Positions 8,227 through 17,171 of a DNA stretch of 64,000 nt are shown here, piece after piece; within the stretch, counting starts at the first letter, position 1, and every line of letters begins with the position of its first letter. A program made the position numbers and the translations under genes. The notes beneath the pieces are model-generated. The model did not search any database, was not told where the DNA came from, and saw only the letters and a list, made by a program, of their open reading frames with translations. The stretch is from an uncultured Eubacteriales bacterium (lineage in GTDB: Bacteria > Bacillota > Clostridia > Oscillospirales > Oscillospiraceae). The stretch spans positions 136,860 through 200,859 of the forward strand of contig CAJKDY010000002.1 in NCBI GenBank assembly GCA_905198835.1, in the 5' to 3' direction.

Positions 8227-9687
8227 ATGAATGTAAAGAGCAAGAAAAAAGGCGAGCACAATACCGTAGAACTGGTCATCGAGGTGGATGCCCAGGCCTT
8301 CGACCAGGCCGTCAACAAGGTCTATTTGAAGCAGCGTGGCCGGATCAGCATCCCGGGCTTCCGCAAGGGTAAGGCCCCGCGGAAGATCGTGGAGGCCATG
8401 TACGGCGCGGGTATTTTCTATGAAGACGCTGTTCAGGAGCTTTACCCCGAAGCCTACGAAGAGGCGATCGAAAAGGAAAATCTCAAGCCGGCCGCTTATC
8501 CCCAGATCGAGGTGGAGAGCGTTGGCAAAGAGGGCTTCACATTCAAGGCCATCGTGCCCTTGAAGCCCGAGGTCAAGCTGGGCGAGTATAAGGGCCTCAC
8601 CGCCCCCAAGGCCGCCGCGGCGGTCACCGACGCCGACATCGACGGTGAGTTGGCGCCTTACATCCAGCGGGCTACCCGGCTCGTTCCCGTGAAGCGCAAG
8701 GCCAAGAAGGGCGACACCGCCGTCATTGACTTCGAGGGCTTTGACAACGGCGTGCCCTTTGAGGGCGGCAAGGGCGAGAGCTTCCCGCTGGAGCTTGGCT
8801 CGGGCAGCTTTGTCCCCGGCTTTGAAGAGGGCGTCATCGGTCTGAAGCCCGGCGACGAAAAGGACGTGGACGTCACCTTCCCCAAGGACTACACCCCGGA
8901 GCTTGCCGGCAAGGCCGTTGTGTTCAAGGTGAAGGTCATCGAGGTCAAGGAGCCCCAGAAGCCGGAACTGGACGACGAGTTTGCCAAGGACGTCTCCGAG
9001 TTTGATACCCTGGCCGACTTCCGCAAGGACCTGGGAGAAAAGCTCAAGGCCCGCCGGGAGAGCCAGGCGCAGTCCGACTTTGAGCGCTCCATCACCGACC
9101 AGCTCATCGACAACATGGAGGCCGATGTCTCCGACCTCATCGTCCGTCAGGAAGCTGACCGCATGGTGGATGACTACGCCATGCAGGTCCGCAGCCAGGG
9201 AATGGACTTTGGCCAGTACCTGTCCATGATGGGCATGAGCGAGGACCTTCTTCGGATGCAGGCCATGGAGGGCGCCCGCAAGCGGGTGCTCAACGAGTAC
9301 GCTCTGGAGGCTGTGGCCAAGGCCGAGGGCTTGAAGGTCTCCGCCGCGGAGAAGAAGGCCGAGTATGAGCGGCTGGCCAAGGAGTACAGCATGGAGCTTG
9401 ACAAGGTCAAGGCCGCAGTGACCGAAGAGGCCCTGGAGCGGGACCTTCTGATGAAGAAGGCGTCCCAGTTCGTCTTTGACAACGCCAAGGAGGGCAAGGC
9501 TCCCGCCAAGAAGGCCGCCCCCAAGAAGAAGGCCGAGGATAAGGCCGAGACCACCGAGGAGAAAAAGCCCGCGGCGAAGAAGGCTCCCGCCAAAAAGCCG
9601 GCCGCCAAGAAGGACGAGGGCGAGGAGAAGAAGGCCCCGGCCAAAAAGCCCGCAGCCAAGAAGACCACCAAGAAGACCGAGGAATAA
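8227..9687 (+). CDS. tig: Trigger factor with a long Lys/Ala/Pro-rich C-terminal tail
   Basis: 486 residues. This is the ribosome-associated chaperone and peptidyl-prolyl isomerase that meets nascent chains at the exit tunnel. The N-terminal ribosome-binding domain contains the signature PGFRKGKAPR (about 40-49), followed by the FKBP-like PPIase domain (about 150-245) and the helical C domain. Typical trigger factors end near residue 430. Here about 58 extra residues follow, built from repeats of KKAPAKKPAAKK and acidic spacers, like a histone H1 tail. It leads the tig-clpP-clpX-lon proteostasis block. Confidence 0.96.
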   Translation: MNVKSKKKGEHNTVELVIEVDAQAFDQAVNKVYLKQRGRISIPGFRKGKAPRKIVEAMYGAGIFYEDAVQELYPEAYEEAIEKENLKPAAYPQIEVESVGKEGFTFKAIVPLKPEVKLGEYKGLTAPKAAAAVTDADIDGELAPYIQRATRLVPVKRKAKKGDTAVIDFEGFDNGVPFEGGKGESFPLELGSGSFVPGFEEGVIGLKPGDEKDVDVTFPKDYTPELAGKAVVFKVKVIEVKEPQKPELDDEFAKDVSEFDTLADFRKDLGEKLKARRESQAQSDFERSITDQLIDNMEADVSDLIVRQEADRMVDDYAMQVRSQGMDFGQYLSMMGMSEDLLRMQAMEGARKRVLNEYALEAVAKAEGLKVSAAEKKAEYERLAKEYSMELDKVKAAVTEEALERDLLMKKASQFVFDNAKEGKAPAKKAAPKKKAEDKAETTEEKKPAAKKAPAKKPAAKKDEGEEKKAPAKKPAAKKTTKKTEE

Positions 9688-9769
9688 ACAAAGGGAATAT
9701 TTGGGGCGGGATAGGTTATACTCTTGTGTAATGCTATCCCGCGCCCATTTTTGTAAAGGAGAAACTACC

Positions 9770-10354
9770 ATGCCTCTGATCCCGTATGTAGTAGAGCAGA
9801 CCAACCGCGGCGAGCGGTCCTACGACATCTTTTCCCGGCTGCTCAATGACCGTATCGTGATGCTCAACGAGGAGGTCAACTCCGCCACTGCCGGCGTCAT
9901 CGTGGCCCAGCTCCTATTTTTGGAGGCCCAGGACCCGGACAAGGACATCCAGTTCTACATCAACAGCCCCGGCGGCTCTATCACCGACGGTATGGCTATC
10001 TACGATACCATGCAGTATATCAAGTGCGACGTGTCCACCATCTGTATCGGTATGGGCGCGTCCATGGCCGCCTTCTTGCTCTCCGCGGGAGCCAAGGGCA
10101 AGCGTCTTGCTCTGCCCAACGCCGAGATCATGATCCATCAGCCCTCTGCCGGCACCCAGGGCCAGGTCACGGATATGGCTATCCATCTTAAACGCTTTGA
10201 GTTCATCAAAAAGCGTATGAATACCATTCTGGCCGCCAACACCGGCAAGACGCTGGAGGAGATCACCGCCGCCTGTGAGCGGGATAACTTCATGACCGCG
10301 GAGGAAGCCATGCAGTTTGGCCTGATCGACAAGGTCATCACCAGCCGCCAGTAA
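9770..10354 (+). CDS. clpP: ATP-dependent Clp protease proteolytic subunit
   Basis: A 194-residue serine protease that forms the double heptamer degrading substrates fed by ClpX. The catalytic Ser is S98 (GMGASMAAF) and the His is H123 (MIHQP), matching the family spacing. The frame is open upstream into tig, but the ATG at 9770 has an AAAGGAG site and gives the standard MPLIPYVVEQT start. A TATACT -10-like sequence at 9717-9722 may give a separate promoter, but no good -35 was seen. clpX follows 26 bases later. Confidence 0.97.
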   Translation: MPLIPYVVEQTNRGERSYDIFSRLLNDRIVMLNEEVNSATAGVIVAQLLFLEAQDPDKDIQFYINSPGGSITDGMAIYDTMQYIKCDVSTICIGMGASMAAFLLSAGAKGKRLALPNAEIMIHQPSAGTQGQVTDMAIHLKRFEFIKKRMNTILAANTGKTLEEITAACERDNFMTAEEAMQFGLIDKVITSRQ

Positions 10355-10380
10355 GGCTATCCTCCCATCGAGGTGATACC

Positions 10381-11682
10381 ATGGCAAATCAAGATAACCG
10401 ATCCATCCGCTGCTCCTTCTGTGGCAAGCGGCAAGAGCAGGTGAGCCGCATCATTGCCGGCCAAGGAGTCTATATCTGCAACGAGTGCGTCCATCTGTGC
10501 CTGAGCATCCTGGACGACGAGGAAGAAACGGACTTTGAGCTGGAGCAGCAAACACAAGAGGCCCTGGGGGACATCCCCACGCCCCAGGCCATTCACCAGG
10601 TGCTGGACCAATATATCATTGGTCAGGAGGAGGCTAAGGTCGCTCTCTCCGTGGCCGTTTACAACCACTATAAGCGCATCTACCTGGGCAATGAGGACGA
10701 TGATGTGGAGATCCAAAAGAGCAATATCCTGCTCATGGGCCCCACCGGCTGTGGCAAGACCATGTTTGCCCAGACCCTGGCCCGGATCCTCAAGGTCCCC
10801 TTTGCCATTGCCGACGCTACCACCCTCACCGAGGCCGGCTATGTGGGCGACGATGTGGAGAATATTCTCCTGCGCCTGGTCCAGGCCGCCGACTACGACA
10901 TCGAGCTGGCCCAGCGGGGCATTATCTACGTAGATGAGATCGATAAGATCGCCCGCAAGAGCGAGAACACCTCCATCACCCGGGACGTCTCCGGCGAGGG
11001 CGTGCAGCAGGCTCTTTTGAAGATCTTAGAGGGCACTGTGGCCAACGTGCCGCCCCAGGGCGGGCGCAAGCATCCCCATCAGGAGTTCATCCAGGTGGAC
11101 ACCAAAAACATCCTCTTCATCTGCGGTGGCGCATTTGACGGCATTGAGAAGATCATTGAAAGCCGCCTGGACAAAAAGACCATCGGCTTTGGAGCCGAGG
11201 TCCACACCAAGGCAGAGCGGGAGCACGCCAACATTATCAAGGAGGTCCAGCCCCACGACCTCTTGAAATTCGGCATCATCCCGGAGCTGGTGGGTCGTTT
11301 GCCGGTGTTGACCACCGTCAGCGCCCTGGACCGGGACCAACTGGTGGAGATCCTGACCAAGCCCAAAAACGCCTTGGTCAAGCAGTACCAAAAGCTCCTG
11401 GGCTACGACGATGTGGAGCTGGAGTTCCAAAGCGAGGCCCTGGAGGCCGCGGCGGATAAGGCCCTGGAGCGGGGGATCGGCGCCCGCGGGCTCCGGGCCG
11501 TGCTGGAGGGGATCATGACCCAGGTGATGTACGACATCCCCAGCCAGACCGACATCGTCAAGGTCACCATCACCCCCGCCTGTGTCAACGAAGGGGCTCA
11601 GCCCCTGGTGGAGCGGGGCGCTAAAAGGACAAAGCGTGTCCCTGACAAGCGGGAAGAGCACCGGGAACGGGATGTGTCCTAA
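10381..11682 (+). CDS. clpX: ATP-dependent Clp protease ATP-binding subunit ClpX
   Basis: A 433-residue AAA+ unfoldase that delivers substrates to ClpP. The N-terminal zinc-binding domain has cysteines C11, C14, C33 and C36. Walker A GPTGCGKT lies at about 120-127, with Walker B IIYVDEIDK after it, and the RVL/IGF-loop region and sensor motifs follow. Length is normal. An imperfect hairpin sits between it and lon. Confidence 0.97.
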   Translation: MANQDNRSIRCSFCGKRQEQVSRIIAGQGVYICNECVHLCLSILDDEEETDFELEQQTQEALGDIPTPQAIHQVLDQYIIGQEEAKVALSVAVYNHYKRIYLGNEDDDVEIQKSNILLMGPTGCGKTMFAQTLARILKVPFAIADATTLTEAGYVGDDVENILLRLVQAADYDIELAQRGIIYVDEIDKIARKSENTSITRDVSGEGVQQALLKILEGTVANVPPQGGRKHPHQEFIQVDTKNILFICGGAFDGIEKIIESRLDKKTIGFGAEVHTKAEREHANIIKEVQPHDLLKFGIIPELVGRLPVLTTVSALDRDQLVEILTKPKNALVKQYQKLLGYDDVELEFQSEALEAAADKALERGIGARGLRAVLEGIMTQVMYDIPSQTDIVKVTITPACVNEGAQPLVERGAKRTKRVPDKREEHRERDVS

Positions 11683-11690
11683 CTGAACAA

Positions 11691-11730
11691 AAAGGGGCGA
11701 TAATACCGAATTGGTACTTATCGCCCCTTT
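11691..11730 (+). terminator. Hairpin between clpX and lon (weak terminator or attenuator)
   Basis: AAAGGGGCGATAA (11691-11703) pairs perfectly with TTATCGCCCCTTT (11718-11730), with an inner TACC/GGTA helix. No proper U run follows, so termination may be partial and lon could still be read from upstream. Confidence 0.55.
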
Positions 11731-11781
11731 CCGTCTCTTATTGAAATGATTTCAACGCCTTATGGAAAGGGGAGAAAGACC

Positions 11782-14175
11782 ATGACCTTAACGCCCGTGA
11801 CCGCAGAGAAAATGCCGGTTCTGCCCCTGCGGGGCCTGGCGGTCTTTCCCAATATGCTCCTCCATTTTGACGTAGCCCGGTCCCAATCGGTCAAGGCCCT
11901 GGACAAGGCCATGGCCGCGGCGGGACCGGTGTTTCTGGCGCCGCAAAAGGACCTTGCTGTGGAGGAGCCCCAGCCGGCTGACCTGTGCGAGGTGGGCGCG
12001 GTGTGCTCCATCCGCCAACTGCTTCGCCTGCCCGGTGGCAGCGCCCGGGTGTTGGTGGAGGGCCTTTACCGGGGCCGCGTTGCCCAGGTGACCCAGCTGT
12101 CTCCCTATTTGGAGGCAGAGGTGGAACGTATCACGCCACCGCCGGTGCGCAGCTCTGCCCGTACTGAGGCGCTGATCCGTCAGGCTTATGAGAGCTACGG
12201 CCAATATGCTGAGCTGGCTCCCACCACGCCGGAGACCATGGTGGCTATTTTAGCCAGCAACGACCCTGGCTACATCGCCGACCACATTGCCCAAAACATC
12301 TCCCTTCGCGCGGAAGACCAGCAGGCCATTCTCTGCGAGCTTCGTCCGGTGCGGCGGCTGGAAAAGCTCTGCCGGGTCCTCCAGCGGGAGATAGAGGTGC
12401 TGCGGCTGGAGAGCGATGTGGAAAGCAAGGTCCGCCAGGGCCTGGACCAGAACCAGCGGGACTACTATCTCCGAGAGCAGTTGCGGGTCATCCGTGAGGA
12501 GCTGGGGGAGGGGGAGGACGACGAATTTTCCGCCTACCGCGCCAGGATCGCCCAAGCCAAGCTGCCCCAGGAGATAGAGAAGCGGCTCTTGACCGAGCTG
12601 GCCCGACTGGAAAAGCAGCCCTACGGTTCGGCGGAGAGCGCCGTGAGCCGCAACTACCTGGATGTGTGTTTGGAGCTTCCGTGGGGAACCTACACCCGGG
12701 AAAAAGCGGATGTGGCCGCCGCCCGAAGGGCACTGGATCGGGACCACTACGGCATGGAAAAGGTCAAGGAGCGCATCTTGGAGTATGTGGCCGTTCGCCA
12801 GCTGGCTCCGGACCTAAAGGGCCAGATCCTTTGCCTGGTTGGCCCACCGGGCGTGGGCAAGACCTCCATCGCCATGTCCGTTGCCCGGGCGCTGGGCCGC
12901 AAGCTGGCCCGTATCTCCCTTGGCGGCGTCCATGACGAGGCGGAGATCCGCGGCCACCGCAAGACCTATGTGGGCGCTATGCCCGGGCGCATCCTCTCCG
13001 GCCTCCGCCGGGCCGGGAGCATGAACCCGGTGCTGGTGCTGGACGAGATCGACAAGCTGGGCAGCGACGGCCGCAGCGACCCCACCGCCGCTCTGTTGGA
13101 GGTGCTGGACCCGGAGCAAAACGCCGCCTTCCGGGACAACTTTCTGGAGCTGCCCTTCGATCTGTCCCAGGTCCTCTTTATCACCACTGCCAACACCCTG
13201 GACACCGTGCCCAGGCCTCTTCGAGACCGCATGGAGATCATCGAACTGCCCAGCTATACGGACTTGGAAAAGCTCCACATCGCCAAGGGCTACCTCCTGC
13301 CCCGGGAGCAAAAGCGCCACGGTTTGAAGAGAAGCCAGCTCAAGCTCACCGACGAGGCCATTCTACGCACCATCACCGCCTATACCCGGGAAGCGGGAGT
13401 CCGCCTCTTAGAGCAGCAGCTGGCCAAGCTGTGCCGAAAGGCGGCCATGGAAGTGGTAGCGGGAAATGTAAAGTCAGTCGCCATTACAGATAAAAACCTG
13501 GGGCACTATCTGGGCGTGCCCAAATACCACCCGGAGACTGAGGCGCTCAAGTCCAGAGTTGGCGTGGTCAACGGCCTTGCCTGGACGGAGGCTGGCGGCG
13601 AGCTCTTAGAGGTGGAGGTCAACGTCATGCCCGGCACGGGCAAGGTGGATCTGACGGGCAACCTGGGTGATGTAATGAAGGAATCGGCCCAGACGGCGCT
13701 GTCCTGCGTGCGTAGTCGTTGGGCCCAGCTGGGGCTGGACGCTCAGTTTTATAAGACCAAGGATATCCACGTCCATTTCCCCGAGGGCGCCGTCCCCAAG
13801 GACGGACCCTCCGCGGGCATTGCCATCGTCACGGCCATGGTCTCGGCCCTGACGGGCACGCCGGTGACGGCGGGGATCGCCATGACGGGGGAGATCACCC
13901 TTCGGGGCCGGGTGCTGCCCATCGGAGGTCTGCGGGAGAAGACCATGGCGGCCCTGCGAAACGGCGTTCACACTGTACTCATCCCAGCGGACAACGAAAA
14001 GGATCTGGCGGAGCTGGATCCGGCAGTCCGGGATCAGCTTTGCTTTGTGCGTGTGTCCGAGGTAGACCAGGTGCTGGATCAGGCTCTGGAGCAAAGGCCC
14101 CTGGACCGGCCCACGACCCAGAGCGTACCCTATGTGCCTATGGTCCAGGGCCCCCAGCCGGGGCTGAAGCAGTGA
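11782..14175 (+). CDS. lon: Lon endopeptidase La
   Basis: A 797-residue ATP-dependent protease. It has an N-terminal LON substrate domain (MPVLPLRGLAVFP), a coiled coil, an AAA+ module with Walker A GPPGVGKTS (about 354-362) and the C-terminal protease domain. The Ser-Lys dyad is S677 (PKDGPSAG) and K720 (LREKTMAA). The frame is open 12 codons further up, but the ATG at 11782 has the GGAAAGGGGAG site and the usual N-terminus. It is followed 10 bases later by engB, the common Firmicutes order lon-engB. Confidence 0.96.
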   Translation: MTLTPVTAEKMPVLPLRGLAVFPNMLLHFDVARSQSVKALDKAMAAAGPVFLAPQKDLAVEEPQPADLCEVGAVCSIRQLLRLPGGSARVLVEGLYRGRVAQVTQLSPYLEAEVERITPPPVRSSARTEALIRQAYESYGQYAELAPTTPETMVAILASNDPGYIADHIAQNISLRAEDQQAILCELRPVRRLEKLCRVLQREIEVLRLESDVESKVRQGLDQNQRDYYLREQLRVIREELGEGEDDEFSAYRARIAQAKLPQEIEKRLLTELARLEKQPYGSAESAVSRNYLDVCLELPWGTYTREKADVAAARRALDRDHYGMEKVKERILEYVAVRQLAPDLKGQILCLVGPPGVGKTSIAMSVARALGRKLARISLGGVHDEAEIRGHRKTYVGAMPGRILSGLRRAGSMNPVLVLDEIDKLGSDGRSDPTAALLEVLDPEQNAAFRDNFLELPFDLSQVLFITTANTLDTVPRPLRDRMEIIELPSYTDLEKLHIAKGYLLPREQKRHGLKRSQLKLTDEAILRTITAYTREAGVRLLEQQLAKLCRKAAMEVVAGNVKSVAITDKNLGHYLGVPKYHPETEALKSRVGVVNGLAWTEAGGELLEVEVNVMPGTGKVDLTGNLGDVMKESAQTALSCVRSRWAQLGLDAQFYKTKDIHVHFPEGAVPKDGPSAGIAIVTAMVSALTGTPVTAGIAMTGEITLRGRVLPIGGLREKTMAALRNGVHTVLIPADNEKDLAELDPAVRDQLCFVRVSEVDQVLDQALEQRPLDRPTTQSVPYVPMVQGPQPGLKQ

Positions 14176-14184
14176 GGTGAGGAT

Positions 14185-14772
14185 ATGGACGTGAATTGGA
14201 ACAAGGCGGAGTTCATCCGCTCGGCGGTGAAGCCTGCCGATTTCCCCCATGACGGCCTGCCTCAGATCGTCTTCTCCGGCCGGTCCAACGTGGGCAAATC
14301 CTCCGTCATCAACCGGCTTTTGAACCGCAAGAACTTTGCCCGGGTGGGGGCCGCACCGGGCAAGACCACCCACATCAATTACTTTTTAATTGACCAGAAG
14401 CTCTACTTTGTGGACCTGCCCGGCTACGGCTACGCCAAGGTGTCCCAAGCCGAGCGCGCCCGCTGGGGCAAGCTCATCGAGGCCTGGTTTGCCGACAGCT
14501 CCCTGATGGCCCTGGGGGCCATGCTGGTGGACCTTCGCCACAAGCCCACGGCGGACGACGTGACCATGGGCCAGTGGTACGCCGCCAGCGGCAAGCCCTA
14601 CGTGGTGGTGGCCAACAAGCTGGACAAGGTGAAAAAGAGCGAGCTGGAGGGCAACATTTTGCGTATTCGCGAGACCTTAGAGCTGCCCGAGACCGTGCCC
14701 GTTATCCCCTTCTCTGCCGAAAAGGGGGACGGCAAGCAGGAACTCATCGGCCAGATTTTGTCCCACATCTAG
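14185..14772 (+). CDS. engB: Ribosome biogenesis GTP-binding protein EngB/YsxC
   Basis: A 195-residue TrmE-Era-like GTPase needed for 50S assembly. G1 is SGRSNVGKSS (about 31-40), G3 is DLPGYGYAK, and G4 is NKLDK, all intact. The ATG at 14185 follows a GAGGTGAGG site. It is coupled to lon and to the FAH-family gene (9 bases downstream). Confidence 0.95.
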   Translation: MDVNWNKAEFIRSAVKPADFPHDGLPQIVFSGRSNVGKSSVINRLLNRKNFARVGAAPGKTTHINYFLIDQKLYFVDLPGYGYAKVSQAERARWGKLIEAWFADSSLMALGAMLVDLRHKPTADDVTMGQWYAASGKPYVVVANKLDKVKKSELEGNILRIRETLELPETVPVIPFSAEKGDGKQELIGQILSHI

Positions 14773-14781
14773 GAGGGCTTT

Positions 14782-15555
14782 ATGAAATTTGTCCGTTTTT
14801 TGAAGGGCGAGACGCCCACTTGGGGTGAGGTAAAGGGCGAGAGCGTCTTCTGCCTGGACAAAGCGCCCTACGACGGTATTTCCTACACCGGCGAGAGCCT
14901 GCCGCTGCAAGACTGCTCTCTGCTGGCGCCCTGCGAGCCTACCAAGATCGTCTGCGTGGGCAAGAACTATTACGACCACGCTGTGGAGATGGGCGAGGGC
15001 GTGCCCGACCACCCCATTCTGTTCCTCAAAGGTCCCAACGTGCTCAGCCATCCTGGCAGCCCCATCACCGCCCCGGACTTTGTGACGAGGGTGGACTACG
15101 AGGGCGAGCTGGGTGTGGTCATCCGCCGCCGGGCGAAGAACGTGAAGGCCAGCGAGGCCAAGGACTACATACTGGGCTATACCTGCTTCAACGATGTCAC
15201 CGCCCGCCTGGTCCAAAAGTCCGACGGCCAGTGGACCCGTGGCAAGAGCATGGATGGCTTTGGCCCCTGCGGCCCCTGGGTCACCGACGAGGTAGATCCC
15301 GCCGACCTGGCCATTACCACCCGCCTGAGCGGTCAGGTGGTCCAGCGCAGCCGGACCAGTCTCTTCATGCATGCCGTACCTGATCTCATCGAGTTCATCA
15401 CCGCCTCCATGACCCTGGAGCCCGGCGATCTCATCGCCACCGGCACCCCCGCCGGCATCGGCCCCATGCGCGACGGCGACAGGGTAGAGGTAGAGATCGA
15501 AGGCATCGGCGTTCTCACAAACCCGGTGGTCCTGCCCAGGATCCAGCATATCTGA
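14782..15555 (+). CDS. Fumarylacetoacetate hydrolase-family protein
   Basis: 257 residues. The FAH-fold core is clear: KIVCVGKNYYDHA, the metal ligands in DYEGELGVV, and GFGPCGPW and GTPAGIGP near the C-terminus. Members hydrolyse or decarboxylate beta-diketo or oxo acids (acylpyruvate hydrolase, oxaloacetate decarboxylase, and others). The exact substrate cannot be told from sequence. It is the last gene of the lon-engB unit, before a strong terminator. Confidence 0.88.
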   Translation: MKFVRFLKGETPTWGEVKGESVFCLDKAPYDGISYTGESLPLQDCSLLAPCEPTKIVCVGKNYYDHAVEMGEGVPDHPILFLKGPNVLSHPGSPITAPDFVTRVDYEGELGVVIRRRAKNVKASEAKDYILGYTCFNDVTARLVQKSDGQWTRGKSMDGFGPCGPWVTDEVDPADLAITTRLSGQVVQRSRTSLFMHAVPDLIEFITASMTLEPGDLIATGTPAGIGPMRDGDRVEVEIEGIGVLTNPVVLPRIQHI

Positions 15556-15562
15556 TGTAAGC

Positions 15563-15600
15563 AAAAAACACCGCCGCTGTGAGACCACAGCGGCGGTGCT
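15563..15600 (-). terminator. Bidirectional Rho-independent terminator
   Basis: CACCGCCGCTGTG (15569-15581) pairs with CACAGCGGCGGTG (15586-15598), giving a 13-bp stem with a 4-base loop. The A6 run at 15563-15568 becomes a T run on the minus strand, so it best ends the minus-strand gene beginning at 16033. It may also stop the FAH-family gene. Confidence 0.85.
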
Positions 15601-15616
15601 TTCATATTAGATCGGC

Positions 15617-16033
15617 TTAGAGCTTATCGGAGTCCACCATAATGTTGTCGGTGCCGTGCTCTTCAAATTCGCTGATGTACGCGTCGATGCGGCTGGCAAG
15701 CTCGGGGTAATTGGTCTCGTCGATGGGGGGGTCGTCCATGTCCCGGCGAGCCAGGTCCTCGGCCAGAATGTCGAAGAAAACGTCGTTTTCATACTGCATG
15801 ATGGCCTCATGGATGCCGCCCTCGGCAAAGGCCCGGGAGGGGACGATCTCGCCCTGGTAGATCTCGGCCAGCTGAGGCATGCCTTCTTGGGCGGCCCGGA
15901 GAAAGAGCAGCGACTCTACCCGGTCATAGTCCTTGATGCGGTCGTCGCCGCGGGTAGAGTTCAAGATCCAGTTGCCGATGTATACCAGGTCCAGCAGACG
16001 GCGAAAGTCCTTTTTGCTCAGCTCCAGCTTCAA
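15617..16033 (-). CDS. Conserved hypothetical acidic protein
   Basis: 138 residues, starting MKLELSKKDFRRLLDLVYIGNW. It is rich in Asp/Glu with predicted helices throughout, and no membrane segment or catalytic motif is recognised. Codon use matches the neighbours, and a GGAGGGATC ribosome site and a downstream terminator are present, so it is a real gene. It diverges from the DUF1858 gene. Function unknown. Confidence 0.75.
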   Translation of the reverse strand: MKLELSKKDFRRLLDLVYIGNWILNSTRGDDRIKDYDRVESLLFLRAAQEGMPQLAEIYQGEIVPSRAFAEGGIHEAIMQYENDVFFDILAEDLARRDMDDPPIDETNYPELASRIDAYISEFEEHGTDNIMVDSDKL

Positions 16034-16149
16034 CGCGATCCCTCCTGTTCCAGAAAGCCTAAAGCTACTTCATATATTATAGCGACTTTTCCGCCGTTGT
16101 CAAACCCCCAAACTCTGGAAGTACGCCCGGCGGAAAATTGAATTTCCTG

Positions 16150-16178
16150 TTGAAATACAGGATGGCGTCGGGTATAAT
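16150..16178 (+). promoter_or_regulatory. Promoter of the DUF1858 gene
   Basis: TTGAAA (16150-16155), 17 bases, TATAAT (16173-16178). This is a near-consensus sigma-A promoter 44 bases ahead of the start codon. Confidence 0.8.
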
Positions 16179-16221
16179 AGAGGAGCAGAAATGCGCAAAG
16201 AGAAATAGGAGGTCTCGTATC

Positions 16222-16422
16222 ATGGCTCAGATCACAAAGGATACCATCATTGGCGATATTCTGGACATCGCGCCGGACGCCGCGCCTATCTTCATGTCCA
16301 TCGGCATGCACTGCTTGGGCTGTCCCGCCTCCCGGGGCGAGACGGTGGAGCAGGCCTGTGCGGTCCACGGCGTGCCTGTGGACGCTCTGCTGGCCAAGCT
16401 CAACGAGTTGGTCAAGGCCTGA
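16222..16422 (+). CDS. DUF1858 small redox-disulfide protein
   Basis: 66 residues. The pattern IGDILDIAPDAAPIFMSIGMHCLGCPASRGE fits the DUF1858 / hybrid-cluster-associated redox disulfide family, with a CLGC dithiol motif. Function is unproven; a thiol redox or Fe-S related role is inferred from the CxxC and from family neighbourhoods. The ATG at 16222 has an AGGAGG site, and the longer frame upstream is not supported because it runs into the promoter. It is monocistronic, with its own promoter and terminator. Confidence 0.88.
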   Translation: MAQITKDTIIGDILDIAPDAAPIFMSIGMHCLGCPASRGETVEQACAVHGVPVDALLAKLNELVKA

Positions 16423-16432
16423 AAACGCTGCA

Positions 16433-16461
16433 AAAAAGAGCGGCCTGCGCCGCTCTTTTTT
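16433..16461 (+). terminator. Rho-independent terminator after the DUF1858 gene
   Basis: AAAAAGAGCGGC (16433-16444) and GCCGCTCTTTTT (16449-16460) form a 12-bp stem with a 4-base loop, ending in a T run. Confidence 0.85.
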
Positions 16462-16480
16462 CATAGAGAGGAGAACATAC

Positions 16481-17170
16481 ATGGCGCTGAAGCTGACCCC
16501 AAGGCTCCAGGCGGTGGCCGATCATGTGCCCCCGGGGGCCCGCCTGGCCGACGTGGGCACCGACCACGCCTACCTGCCCGCGTGGCTGCTGCTGGAGGAG
16601 CGCATCCCCTTTGCCGTGTGTACCGACCTGCGCAAGGGGCCGCTGGACCGGGCCAGGGAGACGGTGGAGCATTACGGCGTGGCGAACAGGGTCTCGCTGC
16701 GGCTCGGCGACGGGCTGGCCGGGTTGGACAGCGAGGAAGTGGACTGCGTCGCCATCGCCGGCATGGGCGGGGAGACCATCCTGCACATCCTGGGCCAGGC
16801 GCCTTGGACGGCGGAAAAGTCTTGCGTTGTTCAGCCCATGAGTTCCCTGGGCGATCTGCGCGCCGGGCTGGGCGGTCTGGGGCTGCGCATTGCCCGGGAG
16901 ACCATCGTCCGGGAAGGGGAGACCCTTTACATCGTCATGGACCTGGTCCGGGGCCGGGAAGGACCGCTGACGGCGGCAGAACAATTGGTAGGCCGGGCGG
17001 CCAACCACACAGGGGATGCGTTATGGCCCGAGTATCTGGCCCAGGAGATCCGACGCGTGCGTCGGGCTTTGACAGGTCTAGCCCAGTCGGGCAAGGCCGA
17101 AAACCAAGCCCGAAGCGAGGAGCTGAAGGCGGCTCTGGCCGGCCTGGAGCAAATGGAAAAGGAGCTTTGA
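16481..17170 (+). CDS. trmK: tRNA (adenine(22)-N(1))-methyltransferase
   Basis: 229 residues. It is a SAM-dependent methyltransferase of the TrmK/YqfN family, which makes m1A22 in tRNA. The SAM site DVGTDHAYLP is at about 24-33, with the catalytic-loop motif IAGMGGETI near 90. The ATG at 16481 has a GAGAGGAG site; the longer upstream frame is a shadow through the terminator. It directly precedes the Nif3-family gene, the usual trmK-yqfO pairing of Firmicutes. Confidence 0.93.
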   Translation: MALKLTPRLQAVADHVPPGARLADVGTDHAYLPAWLLLEERIPFAVCTDLRKGPLDRARETVEHYGVANRVSLRLGDGLAGLDSEEVDCVAIAGMGGETILHILGQAPWTAEKSCVVQPMSSLGDLRAGLGGLGLRIARETIVREGETLYIVMDLVRGREGPLTAAEQLVGRAANHTGDALWPEYLAQEIRRVRRALTGLAQSGKAENQARSEELKAALAGLEQMEKEL

Positions 17171-17171
17171 T

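Noticed and set aside
9514..9680. CRISPR or tandem DNA repeat
   Set aside because: The repetition is codon-level Lys/Ala/Pro repetition in the trigger factor tail; there are no regular spacers. No CRISPR array was seen anywhere in the window.
8158..9804. Antisense frame of 548 codons opposite trigger factor
   Set aside because: Leu/Gly-rich shadow of the Lys/Ala codons of tig; covers the tig promoter and has no family features.
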